From contig JAEYRZ010000144.1 in NCBI GenBank assembly GCA_023435265.1, positions 1 to 40,053 of the forward strand: 40,053 bases of DNA, given 5' to 3'. Below, piece after piece: positions 20,533-29,215 of the stretch. Origin of the DNA: Pseudomonadota bacterium (GTDB taxonomy: Bacteria > Desulfobacterota > Desulfobacteria > Desulfobacterales > Desulfosarcinaceae). The position numbers were made by a program, and so were the translations under genes. The notes under the pieces were generated by a model. The model saw only the letters and a program-made list of their open reading frames with translations. It had not been told where the DNA came from and did not search any database. The stretch's first letter is position 1. Each line of letters starts with the position of its first letter.

Positions 20533-22041
20533 ATGAAACGGCCACCGGAGCGAAAATGGATTACGGCGCTAGTCGCCATAGCGTGCATGGCCATACTCTG
20601 CGGGTGCGCTACCCGCCGGCCCCAACCTGCGCTGCAAAGCAACCCGAACGAGTTGGAGCAGATACAGCCGCGCAAACTGCTGGACCAGCCCAAACAGCGG
20701 AGCCGACCGGGACCACCACCGTTTTCCGAGCAAATGGCCCCGGTAATCACGAGAACGGCCGATCCTCCGGCGCTTTATTCCCTGGTTTTTGATATGGCCC
20801 CCCTCGGCGATGTCATCGCCGCCCTGACCCAGAATGGAGAATACAATCTCTCCATTGAATCGGAAATCGATTTGGCCCGCCCGGTGACGGTCAATCTCAA
20901 AAACGTGACCCTCGAGGAGGCCCTGGACATGATCGTGGTCAACGGCGCCGGCTATGCGTGGACCCTCGGCAAAGGCACCCTCAGCATCAAAAGGTTTGCC
21001 GAACGGATCTATCCTTTAGACTGTCTCGACATGGTCGGGGAAACCGATATCGATGTGGGCGGGGATATGCTCGGTTCCGGTGTGGAAAACTCCGGAGTCT
21101 CCGGCAAGTACCAGATCAAAGCGCAGAAACCCCAGCAAAGCTCCGACCTGTGGCAGGCGGTGGAACAGACCCTGAGCGGTCTGAAAAGCGAAGAGGGCAT
21201 CCTGCGGCTCAACCGCAATGCAGGAATCATCTACATGGCCGACAGCCCACGCCGGGTCGGGGCCATGGTCCGGTTTCTGGATTCACTGACCGAATCGCTC
21301 AATCGGCAGGTTTTCGTAGAAGCCCGGATCATGGAGGTCCGCCTCTCCAACCAAAGCAAACACGGTATCGACTGGAGTCAATTGAACGTGGCCTTTACTT
21401 CCAGCCAGGGATATCTGCCGGATGTCTTCCAACTGGGCTTCAACAGCAATGGAATCATTGCCAAAGGCAGCCGTTCGGAGTTTCAGGCACTGCTCGACTT
21501 CTTGCGGACCCAGGGTGACGTAAAAGTGCTGTCCAATCCCCATCTGACGGTAATGAATCGTCAATCGGCCCTGCTCACCGTGGGTTTTCAGTTCCCCTAC
21601 GTCGACCTGGACGGTGTGGACCGCGACGCCGAAACAGGTGTCATCACTATCGGCACCTCCATCCGGCGGGCTGTGCTGGGCTTGCAACTGGGGCTGACCA
21701 CGCAAATATCGGCCGACGGCATGATCACGTTCCATATCGTGCCGGCCCTGACCCGCATCCAGCGCGAAGTGGATGTCACCATCCCTACCGGCGTATCCAC
21801 CCAGACCATTTCCAATCCGGTCATCGACCTGCAGGAACTGGCCACCACAGTTCGTGTGCGTGAAGGCAACTCTTTTGTGCTGGCCGGTCTGATCAGCCGC
21901 ATCCGGACCATCAATCAGGAGGGACTCCCGCTCCTGGGCGACCTGCCCTTTCTGGGTGCCCTGTTCAGGCACATGGAAGAAAGTGAGGAGGATTCCGAAC
22001 TGGTCATTTTTGTGACGCCCTACATCCGCGCGGAAACCTAG
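20533..22041 (+). CDS. mshL: MshL-like secretin lipoprotein
   Basis: 502 residues from ATG 20533 (AGGAAG upstream). The longer open frame to 20338 overlaps the previous gene and has no signal. A lipobox LCGC (Cys25) indicates an outer-membrane lipoprotein. A short secretin N-terminal (STN) domain (about 80-155) has the NVTLEEALDMIVV pattern. The C-terminal secretin domain (about 250-500) has VFVEARIMEV, VLSNPHLTV and the ending LPLLGDLPFLGALF, then ELVIFVTPYI. It would form the outer-membrane channel through which the pilus or pseudopilus emerges. It is the last of the I-J-K-L-like set and precedes two prepilins. Confidence 0.9.
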   Translation: MKRPPERKWITALVAIACMAILCGCATRRPQPALQSNPNELEQIQPRKLLDQPKQRSRPGPPPFSEQMAPVITRTADPPALYSLVFDMAPLGDVIAALTQNGEYNLSIESEIDLARPVTVNLKNVTLEEALDMIVVNGAGYAWTLGKGTLSIKRFAERIYPLDCLDMVGETDIDVGGDMLGSGVENSGVSGKYQIKAQKPQQSSDLWQAVEQTLSGLKSEEGILRLNRNAGIIYMADSPRRVGAMVRFLDSLTESLNRQVFVEARIMEVRLSNQSKHGIDWSQLNVAFTSSQGYLPDVFQLGFNSNGIIAKGSRSEFQALLDFLRTQGDVKVLSNPHLTVMNRQSALLTVGFQFPYVDLDGVDRDAETGVITIGTSIRRAVLGLQLGLTTQISADGMITFHIVPALTRIQREVDVTIPTGVSTQTISNPVIDLQELATTVRVREGNSFVLAGLISRIRTINQEGLPLLGDLPFLGALFRHMEESEEDSELVIFVTPYIRAET

Positions 22042-22199
22042 CGCGGAATGGCGCACTGCCGGTCTGCTCGCCACGGCTGCCGCCCTACCGGATGCATTTG
22101 TTGCACCCGTTAAAGTTCAAAGACTAATAGCCGATAAAAAGCGATGAAGCCTCCAGATCCATCCCGGGGACGACAACTTCTTGCAGGAGGAGATATCCG

Positions 22200-22778
22200 A
22201 TGTTGAAAAAAATGAAGACGGATCAGGCCGGCTTTACACTAGTGGAGATCGCCATCGTCATGGTGATCATCGGGCTGCTGATCGGCGGCGTACTCAAGGG
22301 TCAGGCCATGATCGAAAATGCCAAAGTAAAACGGGTAGTCAAACAGGGCGATGAAATACGGGCGGCGGTGATGACTTTCTATGATAAATACGGAGTCTAT
22401 CCCGGCGATGAGAACTTGGGCAATGTCCCTCCGGGCGGCGGTGACGGTACCGGCGACGGCGACGGGCAGATTGATGGTACCGAAAACTTTGAAGTATTCA
22501 GGGATCTAAGCCTGGCGGGGTTGATCAGCGGCACTTACAACGGCACCTCCGTCCGCCCCAAACATGCTTTCGGCGACGACATGGATGTGTTCTGGGTCAA
22601 TCCGCCCGGCGCCACCACACCGCCGGCCCACTACTTGCGTTTTAATAACCTGCCGGCAGAAGTCTGTATAGAGATCGACACCAAGTTCGATAATGGTGTC
22701 GCCACCACGGGAACGATTATCGGCAGCGTCGCGTACACCCCGGGGACCAACGTGGGTGTTCTGTATGTCCGATTCTGA
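22200..22778 (+). CDS. Type IV prepilin-like protein (major pilin candidate)
   Basis: A protein of 192 residues with a class III signal: a basic leader ending in Gly11, then FTLVEIAIVMVIIGLLIGG with Glu at position +5. Cleavage by a prepilin peptidase would fall between Gly11 and Phe12. The C-terminal globular part contains YDKYGVYPGDEN, seen in type II pseudopilins, and a Gly/Asp-rich loop that could bind calcium. AGGAGGAGAT nine bases upstream is the strongest ribosome site in the locus, consistent with an abundant subunit. It is 158 bases after the secretin, so it may have its own promoter. Confidence 0.88.
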   Translation: MLKKMKTDQAGFTLVEIAIVMVIIGLLIGGVLKGQAMIENAKVKRVVKQGDEIRAAVMTFYDKYGVYPGDENLGNVPPGGGDGTGDGDGQIDGTENFEVFRDLSLAGLISGTYNGTSVRPKHAFGDDMDVFWVNPPGATTPPAHYLRFNNLPAEVCIEIDTKFDNGVATTGTIIGSVAYTPGTNVGVLYVRF

Positions 22779-22837
22779 CCCGGCAATTCGACGGACCGGC
22801 AGTAAGGGGGTTTTCATGCTGCCCCTGCAGGCGGTCG

Positions 22838-23740
22838 ATGGTGGAAGAAGTGAGGCACTTGCGTCCGGGCATTTCGAACTCAGGAGGGTTCACCCTGCTG
22901 GAGATCGCCATCGTGATGGTGATCATCGGTATTTTAACCGGCGGCGGCGTCTCGTTGATGAAAATGCTGACCGAGCGCAAACTGCGCAATGAAACCGCCG
23001 ACTACCTGCAGCAGACGCGCTCGGCCTTGATCAGTTTTGCTAAAAATAACGGTCGGCTGCCATGGGCCGACGGCAGCCCGGCCGCATCCGGCGACGGCAT
23101 TGAAGACAACGGCAGTACCAATGGGTTTTTACCCTATCAGACCCTGCAGCTGGCGCCTTCCGATGCGTACAAAAGATTCCTGCGCTACGAGGTGAACACC
23201 CAGCTGACCCAAAACCGTTCAGCGAGCTGCGCCGCACTCAGGGCATCCTTGACGATACGCCCGCAGGTCGTGGATGCCGACGGCGCCGCCACCGCATTCA
23301 GTGTCGCTGTGGTTTTGGTCAGCGCCGGCCCCACGGATGCGGATGGTAATGGGAATGTGTTCGATGCCGTGAACAGCGGGACCCATCAGGGCAACAATAC
23401 CAGCGGCACCCCCAATTACCTGCGAAACCCTCCCGGCCAGACCTTCGACGACCTCACGGCCTATTTGGGCGGCAACGAACTATTCGGCCAAATTTGCGAA
23501 TACCTCGATCTGGCCGTGAACAACACCTCCGGCGGCACAGTGCATGTCCGTGATGTGACCCGCGGCAGCGACCTGGGCATGGTTGCCAACAATGCTTCAG
23601 CTCTTTTTGCGATCATTTCCGGAACCCGCATCGAGGTACGCAGCGCTGCCGGAGGCGGTGGGGCCATCGTAACGCCGTCCGATCCGCCCACTCCCGTGAT
23701 CCTGGCCGGTAAGGGCGCGACAATCAACCTGACCCCCTGA
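22838..23740 (+). CDS. Second prepilin-like protein, larger
   Basis: 300 residues. The leader of 17 residues ends in GG and is followed by FTLLEIAIVMVIIGILTGGG with Glu at +5, a clear prepilin signal. The remainder is a large Asn/Gly/Ser-rich globular domain with several DADG-like acidic turns, larger than a usual major pilin and so perhaps a minor or tip pilin. The start at 22838 has only a weak ribosome site (GCAGGCGG). An ATG at 22816 with a much better AAGGGGG site is out of frame, so the exact N-terminus deserves caution. It is the last gene of the plus-strand half of the locus. Confidence 0.82.
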   Translation: MVEEVRHLRPGISNSGGFTLLEIAIVMVIIGILTGGGVSLMKMLTERKLRNETADYLQQTRSALISFAKNNGRLPWADGSPAASGDGIEDNGSTNGFLPYQTLQLAPSDAYKRFLRYEVNTQLTQNRSASCAALRASLTIRPQVVDADGAATAFSVAVVLVSAGPTDADGNGNVFDAVNSGTHQGNNTSGTPNYLRNPPGQTFDDLTAYLGGNELFGQICEYLDLAVNNTSGGTVHVRDVTRGSDLGMVANNASALFAIISGTRIEVRSAAGGGGAIVTPSDPPTPVILAGKGATINLTP

Positions 23741-23822
23741 CTTCTCTCGATACTCGCGCCTGGCAAATTCGACCCACATTCATCCCCCATCGTTTGAATA
23801 ACAAGGAGGCGACGGGGTCCGA

Positions 23823-25037
23823 TTAGTAGGCCTTGCCCATCGAACCCATCACATCGTACAGCGGTAGCAGAATAGAGAGCACGATCAAGCCGAAAATGGC
23901 TCCCAGAGCAACGATGGCCATGGGTTCAATGGCGCTGAGCATCTCCTGAACCGTGCGCTTGACTTCTACGTCGAAGTAATCACCCAGTCGATTAAAGGAC
24001 TGGTCCAGCGTACCGGTGGTCTCCCCGTTGCGAACAGCACCCAGCAGCAGGGTCGGGAAGCCGCCGGCATTTTCAAGGGCGCCGGCGATCGACTCGCCGC
24101 TTTCAATCTCCTTGAGAGCGGCCGCAAGGCGTTCTTCCAGAAAACGGTTGCCCAGACCGCGGTCGGACAAGGTATTGAAAATCTGCTGGATGGCCATGCC
24201 GGCCCCGAACATGGTCGCAAAGTTGTGGCAAAAGCGCGCAAGGGCGATGTTGCGCAGCAGGCGGCCGATCAGTGGAATTTTTAAAATGTATCGGTCAAAC
24301 CGCTTCCCGCCGGACTCGGTGCGTTGATAAAAGTAAAGTGCTCCGGCTGCCAAACCGGCTGCGGACCCGAGCGTAAGTCCATGGGCCTGGATGAAAAGGC
24401 TGACGTCCAGTACGGCAAGGGTGGCCCGGGGTATGGCGACATCCATTTCGGTCAGCACGATAACCATTTGAGGCAAAACATATCCGACCCAGACCCCGAT
24501 TACGGCCAGGATAGCCGCCACCACGAAGGATGGATAGATCGTGGCCTTGCGGATATGGGCGCGCAGCTCATCCTTCCATTCCAAAAAAGAGGCTAATTGC
24601 TTCAAACAGGCTGGTAGCACGCCGGTCTGTTCGCCCATGCGAATGATGGCCAGGTCCAGTTTCCCGAAGAGCCTCGGATGCGCGGCCATGGCTTCATGCA
24701 GCGTGCGGCCGCTTTCAACGGCCACTTTGATTTCTCCGCAAACCCGGCGCACGGGGCGGGACGGCAGATAGCGGCTGTTTTCTTCCAGAGCCGCAAGGAT
24801 CGGCAGTCCGATATCCAGGGTTTGGAAGAGGCGGTGGTAGAACTCCACAACCGCGCGGGGCTTTACGGAACCTCCTGCTAAACGGGTCAAGAGGCCCGGG
24901 CGGACGATCCGGCTGTCGATCAGGGAGAGACCGGCGCGGCTCAGTTTGCGCTCCATATCGTGCTCGTCAAGAGCACTGGTTATCCCTTTGGCCAGCTTGC
25001 CGGCGGTATCGATCGCTTTGTAACGGAAACTAGGCAT
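23823..25037 (-). CDS. mshG: MshG/GspF/PilC-like inner-membrane platform protein
   Basis: 404 residues with the typical start FRYKAIDTAGK, two T2SSF domains (about 70-190 and 270-395) and three membrane segments (about 170-190, 220-240 and 370-395). It ends near LPLYDVMGSMG, a common C-terminus of this family. It forms the rotating or scaffold platform above the secretion ATPase. Its start overlaps the end of the ATPase gene by 8 bases. The 82 bases between its stop and the convergent prepilin gene contain no obvious terminator. Confidence 0.93.
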   Translation of the reverse strand: MPSFRYKAIDTAGKLAKGITSALDEHDMERKLSRAGLSLIDSRIVRPGLLTRLAGGSVKPRAVVEFYHRLFQTLDIGLPILAALEENSRYLPSRPVRRVCGEIKVAVESGRTLHEAMAAHPRLFGKLDLAIIRMGEQTGVLPACLKQLASFLEWKDELRAHIRKATIYPSFVVAAILAVIGVWVGYVLPQMVIVLTEMDVAIPRATLAVLDVSLFIQAHGLTLGSAAGLAAGALYFYQRTESGGKRFDRYILKIPLIGRLLRNIALARFCHNFATMFGAGMAIQQIFNTLSDRGLGNRFLEERLAAALKEIESGESIAGALENAGGFPTLLLGAVRNGETTGTLDQSFNRLGDYFDVEVKRTVQEMLSAIEPMAIVALGAIFGLIVLSILLPLYDVMGSMGKAY

Positions 25038-26679
25038 AATCCACGATCACGCGCATCACCTCTTCCAGGGAGGTCAGATGCCGGGTTACCTTTTTGAGGG
25101 CCTGCCTGAACATCAACACGGTACCGGAGCTCATGGCCGCATCCTCGATCTCGCGGTGCAGCGCGCTGGTGAAAATCAACTTCTCGATTTTGCGATCCAC
25201 TTGGATGACTTCATACACGCCGATACGGCCGCGATACCCTGATTGGAAACAATTGTCGCAGCCCTGTGGTTTGGCCAGCTCGGCGGGCGGCTCCATACCG
25301 TTGCGAATGAACACTTCACGTTCCTTTTCGTCGGGGGCCTGCCGCACGGCGCAGTGCGGGCACAGCAACCGCACCAGGCGCTGGGCCACGATCATTGAGA
25401 GCGCTGAGGCCAGAATGCTGGCGTTGATCCCCAGGTCGAGCAGGCGGTTGATGGCCGAAGCCGCATCGTTGGTATGGAGTGTGGAAAGGACCAGGTGGCC
25501 CGTCAAAGCGGCGCGCATGGCCAAATCGGCCGTCACCTTGTCCCGGATTTCGCCTACCAGGATGACATCCGGATCCTGACGCATCGCTGAACGCAAGGCG
25601 TTTTCGAAGGTCAGGCCGGCTTTGATGTTGACAGCGGTCTGACGGATGGTCGGAATCACGTATTCGATGGGGTCTTCCACGGTCATGCAGTTGATGCTGG
25701 GGCTGTTGACGGTCATCAGGGCTGTATAGAGGGTGGTGGTCTTGCCGGATCCTGTAGGTCCGGTGGTCAGAATCAGGCCGTAGGGCCGATGAATGGTTTT
25801 TTGAAAGCACGCGAGGTCCTCGGCCTCCATGCCCAATTTTTCCAAATCCCCCACAACTTTGCTGTAGATCAAGAGGCGCATGACCACGCTCTCGCCTAAC
25901 TGGGTGGGAAAGGTGGAAACACGGATATCGAAGCTGCCGACGCTGCTCTCGTATTGGATTCGGCCGTCGTGCGGGATGTTGGGGTTGGAAATATCCATCT
26001 CGGCCATGATTTTGTAGCGCGTCACCAGAGATTGCTGGAATTTCTTGGCGAACAGGTACATCTGGTGCAGCACGCCGTCGATGCGGTAGTAAATCCGCAC
26101 CAGGTTTTTATCAGGCACGATGTGGATATCACTGGCGCCGACCACATAACCCTTGTCGATCAAGAGGCCGGACAGATTGATGACGCGGTTGTCTTCGGCT
26201 GCATCGCCCGCCTGGGAATAGGTGATGGCATTGATCTCGTCATCCAGCGTCTGCGCCGTTTTATAGTACACCTCTATGGATTTGGCGATCCAGTTCCGCG
26301 GCGCAATGAAAGTCTCCACGCGTTGGCCACACAGGCGCGCCAATTTATCGCGGGCAATTACATCGAATGGATTGCAGGTGGCGGCTTTGAGAACACCGTT
26401 TTCGAGGGCGAAGGGAAACATGCCATGCGTGCTGACGAACTCTATCGGAATGCGCGCCATCAGCGTCTGGTCGATCTCCACGTTTTCCGTATCGATGATC
26501 CGGGCTCCGCTTTGTACGGCGATGACGATCTGGAGATCTTCTTCCGTCACCCAACCCAGGCGCTGCAGGACATCACCGATCATGTCGCCGGTTTTTTTGG
26601 ATTCCATAAGGGCCATCTTCAACTGATCGCCATCGATGAAGCCCATTTCCATCAGGATGTCGCCGATACGTTTCTTCAT
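25030..26679 (-). CDS. mshE: MshE/GspE/PilB-like assembly ATPase
   Basis: 549 residues. The N-terminal MshEN-type region (about 1-55: RIGDILMEMGFIDGDQL and VLQRLGWVTEEDL) has two copies of the R/IGxxL...G-x-I/V-x-x-x-x-L pattern that binds cyclic di-GMP in Vibrio MshE. Binding here is an inference. The ATPase core has Walker A GPTGSGKT (307-314), Walker B ILVGEIRD (373-380), the His box near LHTNDA, and a zinc tetra-Cys motif (Cys440, 443, 474, 477). It powers pilus or pseudopilus extension. The start overlaps the stop of the TPR gene in ATGA. Confidence 0.95.
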   Translation of the reverse strand: MKKRIGDILMEMGFIDGDQLKMALMESKKTGDMIGDVLQRLGWVTEEDLQIVIAVQSGARIIDTENVEIDQTLMARIPIEFVSTHGMFPFALENGVLKAATCNPFDVIARDKLARLCGQRVETFIAPRNWIAKSIEVYYKTAQTLDDEINAITYSQAGDAAEDNRVINLSGLLIDKGYVVGASDIHIVPDKNLVRIYYRIDGVLHQMYLFAKKFQQSLVTRYKIMAEMDISNPNIPHDGRIQYESSVGSFDIRVSTFPTQLGESVVMRLLIYSKVVGDLEKLGMEAEDLACFQKTIHRPYGLILTTGPTGSGKTTTLYTALMTVNSPSINCMTVEDPIEYVIPTIRQTAVNIKAGLTFENALRSAMRQDPDVILVGEIRDKVTADLAMRAALTGHLVLSTLHTNDAASAINRLLDLGINASILASALSMIVAQRLVRLLCPHCAVRQAPDEKEREVFIRNGMEPPAELAKPQGCDNCFQSGYRGRIGVYEVIQVDRKIEKLIFTSALHREIEDAAMSSGTVLMFRQALKKVTRHLTSLEEVMRVIVDYA

Positions 26680-27845
26680 CGGGTTCGCTCCTCATCCGGG
26701 AATGCGGATAAATCCGCACGCAGCGCCCGAATACGGGCCACTACTTTTTTCCGCGTCTCGGCGCCTTGCTCGTCTTTCGATTCACGCAGATAGTTGCGGT
26801 AATAAATCACCGCTTGGGCATAATCCCCGAGTTGATCCAGGGCTACCGCCAGGTTGAACAGCAGAGGCGGATCGGCGGGCTTAAGCTGTTCCGCCTTGCG
26901 GTACCACGCAATGGCCTCCTCAGTTTCGTTCAGGTGTCGGTGGGCGACCCCTTTGTAAAAATAGACTTCGAAGGGCATTGTTTGGGGCAGGCCGTCGGCC
27001 TTGTCTAGAAATTCGAGCGCCAGGGCCGGGCGGCCGCACCCAATCTGGGCTGCGGCCAGGCTCACCACCGCCTTTGGATCGGCGGGCGCCCTGCGGTAAA
27101 GATCGCTGGCCACGGCGTAAGCGTTCTGGAAAGCAGCGGTCTGCAAATAGGCCGAAGCCAGGTGCAGGCCGGCGTCAAAGTGGTTGGGGTCAATTTTCAA
27201 AGCCTGCCGGTACATTCCAATTGCTTCCGGCAGGCGTTCTTGAAGATGATAGGACCTCCCTTTCCGGTACAGGCCCTCGGCAGCCGGTCGGTTATCCACC
27301 GGTTGCGCCGGCGCGGGCAGCGCGGCTGTCCGCAGCCTGGGTCTTTCCGAAGGAATCGAATCGGTTCTAGAAGGACTTTCTCCACGGCCCGGGGCCTTTG
27401 GGGGGAATCGGTTCGAAGCGGCACGCTCCGGCTGAAACGGTTCCTCAGCCGTTGGCGCCGAAGGGGAACCCAGCGGCAAGACCGGCTGTGCCGTTGAGGT
27501 CGATAACGACGCTGTCGTAACCGGCGGACCGGCAAAACCTGACCGGTCAGGCTTTTCGGCCGGGTGCTGCGCCGGGACCGGTGGCGAAATCAAGGCGGGC
27601 GGTTCAGCTGAACGGCCCTCAATTCGCTGGTGCTCGACCGGAACGGCCGAATCGCCCGGCGTCCAGACCGACCAGGCCACCACGGCGCTCATCACCCCTA
27701 ACACCGCGACACTCGTGATCGCATTCCGATATCTTCTCTTACGTTGCCTGGCGCTGCTTTCGGCTGATACGGATGTCACTGCGGCATGATCATCCTGCGT
27801 CTGTTCTCTATCTTTCTTCCGCAGAGCATCATTCAGAAGGCTCAT
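26676..27845 (-). CDS. MshN-like TPR protein with single membrane helix
   Basis: 389 residues from ATG 27845, which overlaps the stop of the upstream ATPase gene in ATGA; MSLLNDALRKK is the typical N-terminus of this group. A membrane helix lies at about 42-60, then a Pro/Ser-rich linker (65-200), then about five TPR-like repeats (200-370: YRKGRSYHLQERLPEAIGMY and similar). In MSHA loci MshN is needed for pilus biogenesis, probably as a periplasmic adaptor. The longer frame from 27899 adds only residues that overlap the ATPase gene and is rejected. Confidence 0.8.
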   Translation of the reverse strand: MSLLNDALRKKDREQTQDDHAAVTSVSAESSARQRKRRYRNAITSVAVLGVMSAVVAWSVWTPGDSAVPVEHQRIEGRSAEPPALISPPVPAQHPAEKPDRSGFAGPPVTTASLSTSTAQPVLPLGSPSAPTAEEPFQPERAASNRFPPKAPGRGESPSRTDSIPSERPRLRTAALPAPAQPVDNRPAAEGLYRKGRSYHLQERLPEAIGMYRQALKIDPNHFDAGLHLASAYLQTAAFQNAYAVASDLYRRAPADPKAVVSLAAAQIGCGRPALALEFLDKADGLPQTMPFEVYFYKGVAHRHLNETEEAIAWYRKAEQLKPADPPLLFNLAVALDQLGDYAQAVIYYRNYLRESKDEQGAETRKKVVARIRALRADLSAFPDEERTR

Positions 27846-28792
27846 CGGGCACCCCCCCGCGAACGGGAAACCATCCGGCGCAGGAATTCGCCCTTCCATG
27901 CCAAAAGACGCCTTGCACCGCCATATGAGGAAGCGGCGGCGGTCACCAATTCTTCGCTAGCGCGCCTTACGTGGTGCTCCGTCACAACGCGGCTGTCGGT
28001 CGTATAAGCCGCCGTCAGTGCCCAGTCGCATATTTTGTTGATCATTCGGGGGATGCCTGCGGAGATCTGATGCACGCGCCGAACGGCTTTCAAATCGAAG
28101 CGCACCTGGCCCTGATTTCCCGCCACGATCAATCTTTTTTCGATATAGCGTCCGACTTCATCACAGGTTAGGAACGCGAGCCGGCAGTGGACGGCGATGC
28201 GTTGCTTCAGTTGTCGCATTTCCGGACGGTCCAGCCGTGTCACGAGCTCAGGCTGACCCACAAGCAGCATTTGCAGCAATTTCAGCCTGTCGGTTTCCAG
28301 GTTGGAGAGCAGCCGCAGATCTTCGAGCGTCTCGAGCGGCATACTTTGCGCGTCATCGATGATGATCACCACCGGGCGGGAATGTGCATAAGATAGGAGA
28401 AATCGGTTGAGCAGATCGAGCAACTGCTTCTTCGAGGCTTGTGCATCGCAAGGAATCCCCAGGTCCTCGAGTATGCAGGTCAGTAATTCCAGGCCGCTCA
28501 AGGCTGGGTTGATCACGTAGACCGTTCGGGCCCTTTCGCCCAATTGATCCAACAGAACGCGGCACAGGGTTGTTTTTCCCGTACCCACTTCGCCGGTCAG
28601 CAGCATGAATCCCATGCAGCCTTTAATGCCATAGCTGATTTTTTCGAGCGCGGCGATGTGGGTACCGGATAGAAAAAGAAACCGCGGGTCCGGGGTTATG
28701 GAAAAAGGGACTCCCTGCAGATCGAAGAACTCCGCGTAAACCCGCTCCGGGACAATTTCCGCTGGCGGCGTTTCGACCAGTCTCCAGGCCAT
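27842..28792 (-). CDS. mshM: MshM/ExeA-like AAA+ ATPase
   Basis: 316 residues. The N-terminal FFDLQGVPFSITPDPRFLF is the hallmark of the ExeA/GspA/MshM family. Walker A GEVGTGKT is at 67-74 and Walker B VVIIIDDAQ at about 140-148. ExeA proteins use ATP to help place the secretin in the peptidoglycan, while the role of MshM is less clear. This copy has no membrane helix or peptidoglycan-binding domain after the ATPase part, matching MshM more than full-length ExeA. It is the first gene of the minus-strand operon, with GGTGGG before the ATG. Confidence 0.88.
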   Translation of the reverse strand: MAWRLVETPPAEIVPERVYAEFFDLQGVPFSITPDPRFLFLSGTHIAALEKISYGIKGCMGFMLLTGEVGTGKTTLCRVLLDQLGERARTVYVINPALSGLELLTCILEDLGIPCDAQASKKQLLDLLNRFLLSYAHSRPVVIIIDDAQSMPLETLEDLRLLSNLETDRLKLLQMLLVGQPELVTRLDRPEMRQLKQRIAVHCRLAFLTCDEVGRYIEKRLIVAGNQGQVRFDLKAVRRVHQISAGIPRMINKICDWALTAAYTTDSRVVTEHHVRRASEELVTAAASSYGGARRLLAWKGEFLRRMVSRSRGGAR

Positions 28793-29023
28793 ATCCCACC
28801 CATTCGATTCAGACCCATTTCAGCCGATGCGCTCCAGCGCACATAAATCCTGGACAAATGGCAGCTTGAGAAGACAGCAAATTATATGCCGACCTCAATT
28901 GATTCTGAATAGCAGTTTAATCAATGCCTTAAACAGGTCGGCGGACCTGCCCGGCGTCATCACGCTCATCGCCCCGAGCGGAATGTCAAAATAATGTCGC
29001 TGCGGGAAATCGGGAGAAAATAG
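28793..29023. other. AT-rich region at the right end of the pilus island
   Basis: No gene is supported. From 28801 to 28920, 53 of 120 bases are G or C, far below the surrounding genes and similar to the left end. It should contain the promoter of the mshM-N-E-G operon, but I cannot name a convincing -35/-10 pair. Confidence 0.5.
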
Positions 29024-29083
29024 CAATACGAAACCGCCCGGCGCCTCGCGCACCGCGCCGGGCAGCTCGAAGATATCGGCTGA
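29024..29083 (+). pseudogene. Remnant 3' end of amzA (right junction)
   Basis: This is a copy of the last 19 codons and stop of the archaemetzincin gene. It reads QYETARRLAHRAGQLEDIG then TGA, against ...LARRAGRLEDIG in the intact gene; both base changes are G to A. There is no start or upstream coding part. The match to 17679-17739 runs one base past the stop and then breaks. Confidence 0.85.
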
Positions 29084-29104
29084 CAGCCTGTTGAAAGGCG
29101 GGCA

Positions 29105-29215
29105 TCGAGCCGTCAGGCGAGGCGCGCGGCTTTCGAAAAGCGCAGCATACACGCAGTATGTGAGCATTTTCAAACGCCGCGCAACGCAGCATCACGGCTC
29201 GAGGCGAAGTTTTTT
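29105..29215 (+). repeat. Large nested palindrome followed by a T-run (REP- or terminator-like)
   Basis: There are three nested arms. The outer arm is TCGAGCCGT (29105-29113) with ACGGCTCGA (29194-29202). The middle arm is GCGCGGCTTTCGAAAA (29124-29139) with the nearly complementary TTTTCAAACGCCGCGC (29167-29182). The inner arm is CATAC (29146-29150) with GTATG (29156-29160). Six T follow at 29210-29215. It starts 22 bases after the stop of the amzA remnant and ends at the stop of the convergent GcvH-like gene. It may be a dispersed REP element, or the original terminator of amzA that the left copy has lost. Confidence 0.65.

Noticed and set aside
22090..22110. Possible sigma-54 promoter before the first prepilin
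   Set aside because: CGGATGCATTTGTTGCA has the GG and GC elements one base too far apart and lacks the rest of the consensus.
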